Source: Actinomycetota bacterium
GTDB taxonomy: Bacteria > Actinomycetota > Humimicrobiia > Humimicrobiales > Humimicrobiaceae
Direction of reading: 5' to 3'
Length of the DNA: 14,566 nucleotides
NCBI GenBank assembly: GCA_016927635.1
Contig: JAFGMJ010000257.1
Coordinates: 1 to 14,566 of the forward strand
This document shows, piece after piece, positions 1 to 8,142 of the stretch; the first letter of the stretch is position 1; each line of letters opens with the position of its first letter. The notes under the pieces were generated by a model. The model saw only the letters and a program-made list of their open reading frames with translations, did not search any database and was not told the origin of the DNA. The position numbers were made by a program, and so were the translations under genes.

Positions 1-2
1 AA

Positions 3-491
3 AAAAGGCCAAACTTAGCCATTTCTTATTTATTGATTATTATTATGGTTTTTTCAGTCATTTATTTCATGGCTGCAGGCACTTTTTACAGTGTTAAAAG
101 CTACTGGGACTCATATAAAAAATATATAATCGAGCAAAAACTTGATAAATCATATTACGGTTTCTATGATTTTGAAAAATTTATTTACTGGCTGGATAAA
201 AAAATCCCTCCGGGACAAAACCTTTCGGTTTTGGTTAAGGGCGAGCCCGTCTATATTATGGCTGAAATGGTATATAACCTTTATCCAAGGGACATACAAT
301 TTGTAGACATAGACAAAAAAACCAGTGACGAGATAATAAGCCGGCTTCAAAAAATCAACCGTAATGGCCATGCGCCAAATACTTACAAATATGTGCTGAT
401 TCTTTCAGGGGAACAAAAAATTGAAATCGGCAATATGCAGTTTGTTTCAAAATACTCAAAAAACGGGGGGCTTTTATACATCCTGAAATAA
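3..491 (+). CDS. C-terminal part of a membrane protein, cut by the window edge
   Basis: The reading frame is open to the first base of the window, so this is the 3' end of a longer gene; the ATG-like starts near 33-45 are probably internal. The visible part begins with a short basic stretch, then one strongly hydrophobic segment (about the first 8-26 visible residues, rich in Ile, Val, Phe and Met), then about 125 soluble residues. The soluble part has a Tyr/Phe/Trp-rich start, an IPPG turn and a YPRD motif. A last transmembrane helix followed by a soluble tail with a YPR-type motif recalls polytopic glycosyltransferase-like envelope proteins, but that is only an impression. It converges on the polysaccharide block and ends 35 bases from the last gene of that block. 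Function not recognised. Confidence 0.6.
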   Translation, partial: KRPNLAISYLLIIIMVFSVIYFMAAGTFYSVKSYWDSYKKYIIEQKLDKSYYGFYDFEKFIYWLDKKIPPGQNLSVLVKGEPVYIMAEMVYNLYPRDIQFVDIDKKTSDEIISRLQKINRNGHAPNTYKYVLILSGEQKIEIGNMQFVSKYSKNGGLLYILK

Positions 492-503
492 AATGTTTTA
501 TTT
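486..503. terminator. AT-only palindrome between convergent genes
   Basis: AAATAAAA and TTTTATTT form a perfect 8-base inverted repeat around a TG centre, overlapping the TAA of the plus-strand gene. It lies just beyond the end of the minus-strand UroD-like gene. It could be a weak bidirectional terminator, but the stem has no G-C pairs and no long T tract follows, so chance in AT-rich DNA is quite possible. Confidence 0.25.
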
Positions 504-526
504 ATGAATTTGCCTGTGGCCCCCTG

Positions 527-1678
527 TTATAAATTATCTATGAAATCATTGAGTGTCATCCTGTAATATTTGAAGTTTTCCCACGTCACATCCGGCGATA
601 CAGCATGATCTATATGAGGTATATACCTGCCTTTTTTTATCATACGGTATGTTTTTTCAAGTTCAGAATCAATAAGGGATTTATTTGAATCGGCAAAAAG
701 GACTTTTTTATTAAACCCGCCCATAAGTTTTAAGTAAGGAAAATCCTGCCGTATCTTTTCTATATCATTTACGGCCTCAAGCGGAAATAGCCCTGTTACC
801 CCTGCATTAATCCAGAGCGGGATAAGCTCGTCTATCTTTCCGTCACAATCAACAAAAATATTTTTGATGCCGTAGCGCTTTAAGAAATCTATAAAACGTA
901 TGTAATAAGGGTGCAAAAACTCTTTAAACATTTCCTTTGAAATAAAGGAGCCTGACCTGTAGGCGACATCTTCAAGTATTAAGATGCAGTCGACATTGAG
1001 TTTATCAAGTATTTTCGAGAAATACTGCATTGTAAATTCAAGGTAAAAATCATTGAAGTCTTTTATAAGGCCGGGTTCATCATAAAGGCTAAGCATATAT
1101 TTGAAATCACCCATAAGATGCCTTGCAAAAAAAGAAAAACCATATGGATTTCCGCCCAGCCTTATGGGAAAATCCCTTTCCTTAAGTGCAGCTGAAATAC
1201 TTTCAAAATCCTTGGGCAGCCTTTTTTGAAAGTCCCTGTCATAATGAGCCTTATAGTTTTCAAAATCCTCCCTGGATTTTATGGGATATTCAAGCACAAG
1301 CGGGGTGCTGCTGTTATGCTTGTAAACTTTCTGCTTCAGGCCAAAACTGTCAGAAAATATTTTATAATCAGCATTTTCCTCAAATACCTGGCCTTTAAGC
1401 ATGGGGCTTATGTCAAACGGGAATTTTTCAAGATATGAATCCAGCTTGAAATAATCCATGACATTTAAATCAACACTTTTTAAATAGTTTTCAGAAAGAG
1501 GCTTGGAGCCGCGCAGGGAATCGGAATCTGTGATATTTTCATTTAATTCATGTTTTTTTGTCAGCCCCTGCAAAAACCAGTTTTTGATTGTTCCTGCCCA
1601 GTACGCAAATTCTGCTTTTAAATTTACTTTCCTGTTATCATCATCCATTACTGAATGAAATTTTTCTCTTGAGTTCAT
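527..1678 (-). CDS. UroD-superfamily protein (methyltransferase-like), not HemE
   Basis: A 383-residue protein of the uroporphyrinogen decarboxylase superfamily, which includes HemE and the MtaA/MtbA/CmuA-type corrinoid or thiol methyltransferases. Family-type landmarks are an acidic ED pair at 236-237 followed by a segment like SKEMFKEFLHPYY (247-259), a VDCDGKI core strand (276-282, in the place of the family's HxC/DG motif), a GG pair at 320-321, and a C-terminal PHIDHAVSPDVTWENF (354-369). Asp277, Cys278, Asp279, His355 and His358 are candidate metal or substrate ligands. The N-terminus lacks the Arg-rich MRQAGRY signature of true HemE, so heme synthesis is unlikely. The gene starts one base after the stop of the phosphoglycosyl transferase, behind an AAAGGCGG ribosome site, so it is translated with the polysaccharide genes. 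Substrate unknown. Confidence 0.8.
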   Translation of the reverse strand: MNSREKFHSVMDDDNRKVNLKAEFAYWAGTIKNWFLQGLTKKHELNENITDSDSLRGSKPLSENYLKSVDLNVMDYFKLDSYLEKFPFDISPMLKGQVFEENADYKIFSDSFGLKQKVYKHNSSTPLVLEYPIKSREDFENYKAHYDRDFQKRLPKDFESISAALKERDFPIRLGGNPYGFSFFARHLMGDFKYMLSLYDEPGLIKDFNDFYLEFTMQYFSKILDKLNVDCILILEDVAYRSGSFISKEMFKEFLHPYYIRFIDFLKRYGIKNIFVDCDGKIDELIPLWINAGVTGLFPLEAVNDIEKIRQDFPYLKLMGGFNKKVLFADSNKSLIDSELEKTYRMIKKGRYIPHIDHAVSPDVTWENFKYYRMTLNDFIDNL

Positions 1679-1679
1679 A

Positions 1680-2288
1680 TCAGTTGCCGCCTTTAAATGT
1701 CAGTACAACGCCGAAAGTCTTCAGCACAATCATTGTATCCATGAAAGGTTTGTAATTGAAAACATACTGCCTGTCAAATTCAGCCTTCTGGGGTATGGAT
1801 ATTGCGTCCCTTCCGTTTACAACGGCGTGCCCTGTAAGGCCCGGCCTTATCCTGTCTGTACCAAGCTCTTTTCTTAGCCTTATCTGCTCCTTCTGCCCGA
1901 GATGTGTGGGCCTTGGGCCGACAAAGCTCATATCCCCCTTAAGTATATTGAATAACTGAAGCGTTTCATCTATGCTGAACCTTCTTAAAAACCTGCCGAC
2001 TCTTGTCACCTTGTTTTCCCTGTCAGGAAGCTCTTCTGCGGGCAGGTCTATGGTGCCCGATTTCATGGTCCTGAATTTGTATATATTGAAATTTATGCTG
2101 TAGAGCCCGACTCTTTGCTGCTTAAATACAATGCTTCCCCTGGAATCTATTATTATTGCAATAGTTATAATAAGCCAGAAAGGCGAGATCAGTATTATAA
2201 GGATTATTGAAAATATTATGTCAGTGATCCTTTTGCAGAAAAGCCTGGAAGCACTTTTACTCAGATCTATACCAGATGACTTTTTCAT
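1680..2288 (-). CDS. polyprenyl-phosphate sugar phosphotransferase (PglC/WbaP family)
   Basis: A 202-residue bacterial sugar transferase, the small monotopic phosphoglycosyl transferase type. It moves a sugar phosphate from a UDP-sugar to undecaprenyl phosphate at the inner face of the membrane, the first step of polymer building. One hydrophobic segment (about 21-47) carries a Ser-Pro break, as expected for the re-entrant helix. It is followed by KQQRVG, the KFRTM motif, the catalytic Asp107-Glu108 dyad in SIDET, NILKGDMS (114-121), VGPRP and RPGLTG (148-153). The common DELP form of the dyad motif is DETL here. There is no large N-terminal domain, so it resembles PglC rather than full-length WbaP. 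The ATG at 2288 lies inside the previous gene (32-base overlap); a TTG one codon upstream (2291) is the alternative start. Confidence 0.93.
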   Translation of the reverse strand: MKKSSGIDLSKSASRLFCKRITDIIFSIILIILISPFWLIITIAIIIDSRGSIVFKQQRVGLYSINFNIYKFRTMKSGTIDLPAEELPDRENKVTRVGRFLRRFSIDETLQLFNILKGDMSFVGPRPTHLGQKEQIRLRKELGTDRIRPGLTGHAVVNGRDAISIPQKAEFDRQYVFNYKPFMDTMIVLKTFGVVLTFKGGN

Positions 2289-4176
2289 CAAATTCAGGTA
2301 CTACCCTTCTTATGTCCTTAAACATATTATTATAATCATTTATAACTATTTCTTTTTCTATTGAAAAAAGTATATTCTCAAGGTTTTTAAAATCCGGTTT
2401 TACTTTAAGCCTTGCTTCAAATATATGCTTAAACGGGCTATTTACGAGTTCTTCCTCATCATCCCTTGCAAGTTCTTCGCTAAGCTTTTCCCCCTGCCTT
2501 GGACCTGTATAAATTATCTCTATGTCTATATCAGGTTTCATGCCAAACAGCTTTATCATATTTCTGGCAAGTTCCAGTATGCTTATCGGCTGGCCCATAT
2601 TAAGCACATAAACCTCTCCCCCCTTGCCCATCATGCAGGCCTGTATTGCAAGCTGGGAGGCTTCCGGTATTGTCATCAAATACCTTTCCATTTTCGGGTG
2701 TGTAACGCTGACAGGCCCGCCGTTTTCAATCTGTTCTCTAAAAATATTTACGACGCTTCCATTGCTTTCAAGCACATTGCCAAACCTTACAGTTATAAAT
2801 TTCGTGCCCTCTGTGCCGTACTTGTCAGTTAAGACCTGAAGATATTTCTCCGCCAGAAGCTTGGATATGCCCATCACATTGCTTGGCTTTACAGCCTTGT
2901 CAGTTGAAAGAAGGACAAATTTCTCAACGCCGTATTCAATTGAGATCTTGCCCAGTATTTTTGTGCCTATAAAATTATTTTCAATTGCCGCTTCTGGATT
3001 TAGCTGCATAAGAGGGACATGCTTGTAAGCTGCGGAATGGAAAACAATGGTCGGCCTGTATCTTTTAAAAACATCTCCCATTACTTTTTTTACCTGTATG
3101 CTTGCAACAATGGGATACGCCATTTTATAGTTGTATTTGTTCTTCAGCTCATTTTCTATCAAGAAAAGGCTGTTTTCTGAATGGTCTACAAGTATAAGCC
3201 TGCCTGGCTGAAATCTTATTAACTGCCTGCAAATTTCAGAACCAACGGAGCCTCCGGCACCTGTAACAAGAATTGACTTATCCTTTATTGCAGACAGTAT
3301 TTCAGGAGTGTGGATTTTTACAGCTTCCCTTCCAAGTATATCCTCAATATTTATATCCCTGACCTGGTACAGAAAGGCTTTACCGTCAATTACCTCATAC
3401 ATGCTTGGCAGTGTCTTGCACGGTATCTTTATCTCACTGGCCCTTAGGGCGATTTCTTTCCTTAAATTTCCGGAGGCGGAAGGCATCGCTATTATTATCT
3501 CATCAACTGAAAGTTTCTGTACTATTTCCTCCATCTGGGCTATTTGCGCCACAACTCTGACCCCATGTATCTGATGCTTAAGTTTTGAAATATCGTCGTC
3601 AAGAAATGCAACAGGTATGTACTCGCTGTTTCTTTGCCTTATCATTTCACGCACTATCATTTCACCGGCATCCCCTGCGCCGCAAATGAGCACTCTTTTT
3701 TTCCGCACATCGGCTCTTCCGAAACGAAGCTCATTAAAATACCTTTCAGAAAAGCGTGAAATTATAACAAGGACAAGAGTCATCAAGAAATCAATTATAA
3801 GAATGCTTCTTGGAAAATACGGGAGGCTGAAAGTGCTGCTGCCAAACCATGGAACAGGCTGGCTGAGAACATAAAAAACAACACCAATAAGTATTGTGCT
3901 TAAAGCCGTGGCTTCAAGTATTGCGACCATATCCTTCAGTGAAGCGTATTTCCACACCCTTCTGTACATTCCAAAAACGGCAAAAAAGGCAAGCTTTATC
4001 ACCATGATGACAATAACGTAATAAAAGATATAGTTGCTGTATATATCAAACAGATTTACGCCAATATAGGTGCTTATAACGCCACGCAGAAAAAAAGAAA
4101 AAACAAATGATGAAAATATAACTAGTATATCTAATAAAAATAGCCTGATTATTTTAAAAATTGAACCTTTTCTCAT
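2257..4176 (-). CDS. membrane nucleotide-sugar 4,6-dehydratase (CapD/WbpM/PglF-like)
   Basis: A 639-residue polysaccharide biosynthesis protein. Four N-terminal membrane segments (about 10-33, 47-69, 88-107, 123-141) are followed by a CoA-binding-like Rossmann domain with GAGDAG at 166-171. The catalytic short-chain dehydrogenase domain starts with the NAD(P) loop GAGGSVGS at 306-313. The active-site segment reads STDKAVKPSNVMGISK. Ser424, Met435 and Lys439 fit the Ser-Met-Lys triad known for WbpM-type enzymes, which use Met where most relatives use Tyr. SAAYKHVPLM (381-390) is another family signature. Known relatives convert UDP-GlcNAc to the 4-keto-6-deoxy sugar used in capsule, O-antigen or glycoprotein glycans. 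Length and layout are normal. It starts 20 bases after the LCP gene, with no Shine-Dalgarno, and its end overlaps the transferase gene, which suggests coupling. Confidence 0.95.
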   Translation of the reverse strand: MRKGSIFKIIRLFLLDILVIFSSFVFSFFLRGVISTYIGVNLFDIYSNYIFYYVIVIMVIKLAFFAVFGMYRRVWKYASLKDMVAILEATALSTILIGVVFYVLSQPVPWFGSSTFSLPYFPRSILIIDFLMTLVLVIISRFSERYFNELRFGRADVRKKRVLICGAGDAGEMIVREMIRQRNSEYIPVAFLDDDISKLKHQIHGVRVVAQIAQMEEIVQKLSVDEIIIAMPSASGNLRKEIALRASEIKIPCKTLPSMYEVIDGKAFLYQVRDINIEDILGREAVKIHTPEILSAIKDKSILVTGAGGSVGSEICRQLIRFQPGRLILVDHSENSLFLIENELKNKYNYKMAYPIVASIQVKKVMGDVFKRYRPTIVFHSAAYKHVPLMQLNPEAAIENNFIGTKILGKISIEYGVEKFVLLSTDKAVKPSNVMGISKLLAEKYLQVLTDKYGTEGTKFITVRFGNVLESNGSVVNIFREQIENGGPVSVTHPKMERYLMTIPEASQLAIQACMMGKGGEVYVLNMGQPISILELARNMIKLFGMKPDIDIEIIYTGPRQGEKLSEELARDDEEELVNSPFKHIFEARLKVKPDFKNLENILFSIEKEIVINDYNNMFKDIRRVVPEFDEKVIWYRSE

Positions 4177-4182
4177 AATGAA

Positions 4183-4191
4183 ATTATACCA
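4183..4191 (-). promoter_or_regulatory. extended -10 element next to the dehydratase start
   Basis: The minus strand reads TGGTATAAT, a perfect TGnTATAAT extended -10, ending six bases before the ATG at 4176. Transcription starting about seven bases downstream would begin at or near the A of the ATG and give a leaderless message. No ribosome site is visible in the 20-base gap. No good -35 is seen, as extended -10 promoters allow. AT-rich chance match not excluded. Confidence 0.4.
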
Positions 4192-4196
4192 CAGTT

Positions 4197-6257
4197 TTAA
4201 TCCTGCCTGATATTTTCCTTATAATCTTTCCCAAGTATTATCACTATATCGGCAGAGCTGTCATAATATTCCCACTGGCTGCTGTATTCCTCGATATCAT
4301 AGCTGTAAAGCAGCCTGGAAATCTGGTCAGCATTTTCTTTTTTGCCGCTTTTATATATTAGAACAGTCTGTTCAAATTCAAAATTTTCAGCGTTTGCAAG
4401 CCCATATATATTAAAATTATAATTTCTTATATAATCCCTGAAATCAGCGGCCACACCGGATACTCCGCAGCCGTTATAAATGGCAACAGAGGTCTTTTTC
4501 ACTATAGCATTATCAATGGTGATGCCCACATTAACATCTACCTCAAGAGGGAAAATACCCTGCTGTGAAAACCATGTCACTTTTTCATGTACCAGATCAT
4601 ATGCAAGTATATACCTGCCGGGTTTTTCCGGCGCAGTTATTGAAATTTCCACCTCTGCAGAACCCTTATGCCCGACATCTTGAGGAAGCAGCCCCCTTCC
4701 GGCGCCAAATGCAATTACCTCCCTGGTGTCCCTGTTATACCAGTGGTACCCGAGGCGTACCGGCTTATCGGCTTCAGCAAGCCAGTCCATATATCCGTTA
4801 TTTACAACCGTGACTTTTGATGTAAACTCCTCCCCGGGCCTGATTTCATTTGGGGTGCTGCCATTATCAGCATAGCTTGCAGCGTAATTTACGTTTACGG
4901 CAACATATTTTTCCAGCGTAGGCACGCCCTGGTATGAGAACCATGTTTTGCCTTCATGGACCATATCTATCTGCAGTATATATTGTCCCGGGCTTGCAGG
5001 GCTTTGAACATGGAAATCTATTTCTGCTGCCTGCCCCGGAGGCACCGAGTCCACAGGCAATATGCTCCTCTTGCCTTCAAAATCTATTGCTTTTTTGGTT
5101 TCAAAGTCAAGCCAGTGATAGCTCAGATAAAAAGAATCAGGCTCTTCCTTTTTCCACTCAAGTGTGCCCGTATTTTTTACTGTTATTTTATAATTGTAAA
5201 GCTTGTCCTGAAGCATAGATTCATCAATGTTTTCAGAGCCGCTTAAATATTCTATGCCATACCTGCTTACCGGCTGGCCAAATATTATCCTCTGCCACAT
5301 TGCTTTGGCTTCTTCAAGATCTGGTACCTGCACGCTTTTTGTGCCTTCATCTATCCAGTCCGGATGAGTCGGTATTATTGCAGTGGACAGGTTTTCAGTG
5401 CCAAATGAGAGTGCTGATTTTGCATAGGATATTATTGTCAAAAGGTCTATATCGGTTTTGGTGTTTTCAATTATTATATTGAAATAATCATTTATTTTAG
5501 AGACATTTTTCAGGTTAAGTTTCTGATCTATCAGCTCTTTTATTATGTACTGCTGTCGCTGTATCCTGCCAATGTCTCCCAGCTCCGTAGACCTGCTCCT
5601 GGTATAAGAGAGGGCCTGCTCGCCAGTGAAATGATGGTTTCCGGCAGAAATATATGCACCTGAATAAGGATCCTCAAGAGGCCGCTCAACAACTACATCC
5701 ACGCCCCCGAGCTCATCAATGAGTTTGATAAAACCTTCAAAATCAATGGTTACATAATGGTTGATGACAGCGTCAATTGCAAGTGAGACTGTTTTTATCA
5801 TCAATTCTTCTCCACCATAAGCATATGCGGCATTTATTTTATCCTGGCCATATCCCGGTATTTCCACAAGAGTGTCCCTGGGAATTGAAAGAAGCGATGC
5901 CCTTTTTTCCTTAAAATTTATATGAAGAAGCATTATGGTATCAGTTCTGCCCCGCTCAGTTTCGGCATCCCTGGTGTCACGTCCAAGAAGAAGAACCGTT
6001 ATAGGCGCCTCAGGCGTCTTTGTGGGTGTCAGGACTTCACTTATTTCAGTGGTCGTACCTGATTTTATTGTTTTATTGACATTATTTATATAATAATAAA
6101 TATATGAACCTGCACCCGCAGCAATAAGAAAAATTGCAGAAAAGACTATTATCAATACTTTCTTGTATGTCTTAAGCCCTGACCATTTGCCTGCTTTTTT
6201 AACACTATTGTCCTTAACGGGTTTAGTTTTTTTTATATTTTTTAGTTTATCTTCCAT
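4197..6257 (-). CDS. LytR-CpsA-Psr glycopolymer transferase with two Ig-like repeats and LytR_C
   Basis: A 686-residue envelope protein. A basic cytoplasmic tail (1-32) and one membrane anchor (about 33-56) precede the LCP domain (about 86-285). Motifs are LLLGRDTR (89-96), GRTDTIML (103-110), SIPRDT (124-129), KINAAYAYGG, LGGVDV, then LSYTRSR and GDIGRIQRQQ (216-236), which carry the Arg residues that bind the lipid pyrophosphate. LCP enzymes move glycopolymers from undecaprenyl pyrophosphate to peptidoglycan outside the membrane. Two homologous beta-rich repeats follow (about 353-456 and 478-577), sharing a YHW motif, LP near the middle, PGxYIL and a TWFSxQG end. A LytR_C domain (about 588-677, SVAIYNGCGVSG start) closes the protein. 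It is longer than most LCP proteins because of the repeats. A TAG stop lies four codons upstream of the ATG, and no Shine-Dalgarno is seen. Confidence 0.95.
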   Translation of the reverse strand: MEDKLKNIKKTKPVKDNSVKKAGKWSGLKTYKKVLIIVFSAIFLIAAGAGSYIYYYINNVNKTIKSGTTTEISEVLTPTKTPEAPITVLLLGRDTRDAETERGRTDTIMLLHINFKEKRASLLSIPRDTLVEIPGYGQDKINAAYAYGGEELMIKTVSLAIDAVINHYVTIDFEGFIKLIDELGGVDVVVERPLEDPYSGAYISAGNHHFTGEQALSYTRSRSTELGDIGRIQRQQYIIKELIDQKLNLKNVSKINDYFNIIIENTKTDIDLLTIISYAKSALSFGTENLSTAIIPTHPDWIDEGTKSVQVPDLEEAKAMWQRIIFGQPVSRYGIEYLSGSENIDESMLQDKLYNYKITVKNTGTLEWKKEEPDSFYLSYHWLDFETKKAIDFEGKRSILPVDSVPPGQAAEIDFHVQSPASPGQYILQIDMVHEGKTWFSYQGVPTLEKYVAVNVNYAASYADNGSTPNEIRPGEEFTSKVTVVNNGYMDWLAEADKPVRLGYHWYNRDTREVIAFGAGRGLLPQDVGHKGSAEVEISITAPEKPGRYILAYDLVHEKVTWFSQQGIFPLEVDVNVGITIDNAIVKKTSVAIYNGCGVSGVAADFRDYIRNYNFNIYGLANAENFEFEQTVLIYKSGKKENADQISRLLYSYDIEEYSSQWEYYDSSADIVIILGKDYKENIRQD

Positions 6258-6320
6258 AATAAAAATCTATTTTAAAATCACATGCCAAAATGCTTGGGTA
6301 AGCCTTATGATTTAAAAAGT

Positions 6321-6348
6321 ATTATAAATTTTTAATTCCGGCTATCAA
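6321..6348 (-). promoter_or_regulatory. sigma70-type promoter for the LCP gene
   Basis: In the 114-base gap after murA the minus strand carries TTGATA (6348-6343), a 16-base spacer and a perfect TATAAT (6326-6321). The start of transcription would fall near 6314, leaving a leader of about 57 bases before the LCP ATG. The position suggests that the polysaccharide block has its own promoter, separate from the ATP synthase-murA transcript. No clear GC-rich terminator for the upstream transcript is seen in the gap. Confidence 0.6.
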
Positions 6349-6371
6349 GGGACTGGCACTGCAAAGCTACA

Positions 6372-7685
6372 TTATACATTTATTTGCGTATCATTTACAA
6401 GCTTAATATCTGCGCCAAGTGAAGCAAGTTTTTTGTCAAAATTTTCATATCCTCTTTGTATATGATAAATATCATATACTTCAGTTGCCCCCTCTGCTGC
6501 AAGACCTGCAAGGACCATGGCAGCCCCCGCCCTGAGATCAAAGGCTTTAACCGGTGCAGCAGACAGTTTTTTTACCCCGTTTATAACAGCATGATGGCCA
6601 TCCACTTTAATATTTGCCCCCATGCGGTTAAGCTCTTCAACATACATAAACCTGTTTTCAAACACGTTTTCAGTAATGATTGATATGCCGGGCACAACAG
6701 CAAGCAAAACAGCAATTATTGGCTGCAGGTCTGTTGGAAAACCGGGGTATGGAAGAGTGCTCACATAAACTGGCTTCAGTTCTTTTTGTAAACCTTTTAC
6801 CCTTATGGAATTTTTTGAAGTGCTGTTTATGTTTATGCCTGTCTCTTTTATTTTAAGGCAGAATATTTCAATGTTTTTCCATACGGCATCTATTATTTCA
6901 ACATCACTGCCGCATAGAGCAGCCGCAACAATGAATGTTCCCGCCTCTATGCTGTCCGGCATAATCTCGTAAGCGGTGCCGTGCAGCTTTTTTACGCCCC
7001 TTATACTTATGCAATCGGTCCCTGCACCGGATATTTCAGCTCCCATAGAATTAAGAAAATCTGCAAGATCTGATATTTCCGTTTCCCTCGCAGCATTGCT
7101 TATTGTCGTGTATCCTTTTGCAAGCACGGCAGCCATCATAAGGTTTTCAGTTGCGCCTCTTGAGGGAAAATCAAGATTTATGCTTGCCCCTGTAAGCCTG
7201 CCTCCTGCTGGCTTACCGGCGGCCGGACCTTCCTTTGCCGAGCTTATAACATATCCATGCTCAATGGAATTTAAGGCCCCAAGCGCTTCAAAACCTTTCA
7301 GGTGAAGGTCTATCTGCCTTGCGCCAATATTGCAGCCGCCCGGGACTGCAACCTTGACTTTGCCAAACCTGCTAAGAAGAGGGCCCGCAACAAGGACTGA
7401 TGCGCGCATTTTCCTTACAAGTTCATAAGGAGCTTCAAACACATCGACATTGCAGGCATCGATTTCAAGAATGTGCCCTTCCGTATCAAAATCCACTCTG
7501 GCGTTAAGTGTCCTTAAAACATCAGCCATAATGTGTACATCTTCAATATCGGGCACATTTTTCAATGTCACCTTTCCGCCTGATAGTATTGAAGCAGCCA
7601 TAAGCTTCAGGGCTGAATTTTTTGCGCCGCTGACCCGGACGCTGCCTTTTAAAATTTTGTCTCCTTTTACAATATAATATGACAT
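6372..7685 (-). CDS. murA: UDP-N-acetylglucosamine 1-carboxyvinyltransferase
   Basis: MurA transfers enolpyruvate from phosphoenolpyruvate to UDP-GlcNAc, the first committed step of peptidoglycan synthesis, in the cytoplasm. The 437-residue protein is full length. The N-terminal SGAKNSALK holds Lys22 and Asn23. The active-site loop GGCNIGARQIDLHLKG has the catalytic Cys at 118 (Cys115 in E. coli) and Arg123, and PGFPTDLQP holds Asp319, equivalent to the general base Asp305. With Cys rather than Asp in the loop the enzyme should be fosfomycin sensitive (inference). A Gly/Pro/Ala-rich stretch at about 151-163 makes it slightly longer than the E. coli enzyme. It starts 59 bases after atpC, with a GAAGG site rather far (about 14 bases) from the ATG. 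murA close behind the ATP synthase genes is known in several Gram-positive lineages. Confidence 0.97.
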   Translation of the reverse strand: MSYYIVKGDKILKGSVRVSGAKNSALKLMAASILSGGKVTLKNVPDIEDVHIMADVLRTLNARVDFDTEGHILEIDACNVDVFEAPYELVRKMRASVLVAGPLLSRFGKVKVAVPGGCNIGARQIDLHLKGFEALGALNSIEHGYVISSAKEGPAAGKPAGGRLTGASINLDFPSRGATENLMMAAVLAKGYTTISNAARETEISDLADFLNSMGAEISGAGTDCISIRGVKKLHGTAYEIMPDSIEAGTFIVAAALCGSDVEIIDAVWKNIEIFCLKIKETGININSTSKNSIRVKGLQKELKPVYVSTLPYPGFPTDLQPIIAVLLAVVPGISIITENVFENRFMYVEELNRMGANIKVDGHHAVINGVKKLSAAPVKAFDLRAGAAMVLAGLAAEGATEVYDIYHIQRGYENFDKKLASLGADIKLVNDTQINV

Positions 7686-7744
7686 CTGATTGTATTTTGC
7701 CTTCTTTGATTAAGATTTTATTGCCGGCTTGTAAATAATTCGCG

Positions 7745-8142
7745 TTATTTCTTCAGTGTAGTGAGGCCGGCAATTGCCTGGATTACTTTTTTTGTCTCCT
7801 CGGTTATTTCCTGGGTAATATCATGTTTTTTCTTAAGCTCTGCTATTGTTGCCTGCCGGTCTTCATATGCCGTTATAATAGCCCTTTCAGTAAGCACCCT
7901 TGCGATTTTGCCGAAAAACTCAAAATGGCCCCTGCATACGCCTATATATGTGGCATTGCCTTCATTTACAAGCTTCAGTATTCCTATTTTAAGTTTTGTT
8001 ATAATAGGCATATGTTTCGGCAGTATGCCAAGGCTCCCGCTTATTGACGGCAGGCTTATGTAATCCACATATCCTTCAAAAACTCTCTTTTCAGGAGTTA
8101 TAACAGTAATTCTGATTTTTTCTTTTTTTTCTTTTTCACTCA

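Noticed and set aside
527..1678. Annotation of the last operon gene as hemE
   Set aside because: The N-terminal Arg-containing HemE signature is absent, no other heme gene is nearby, and the core motifs fit the wider UroD superfamily.
2425..2832. Plus-strand open frame of 135 codons opposite the dehydratase gene
   Set aside because: Antisense shadow with no ribosome site and low-complexity composition.
6278..6310. Short hairpin with GCTT and AAGC arms in the murA-LCP gap as a terminator
   Set aside because: The stem is only four to five pairs, no T tract follows, and it lies downstream of the predicted LCP promoter.
7686..7744. TTTACA with a 17-base spacer before TAATCA upstream of murA
   Set aside because: The -10 is poor and the gap is short; co-transcription with atpC is the simpler reading.
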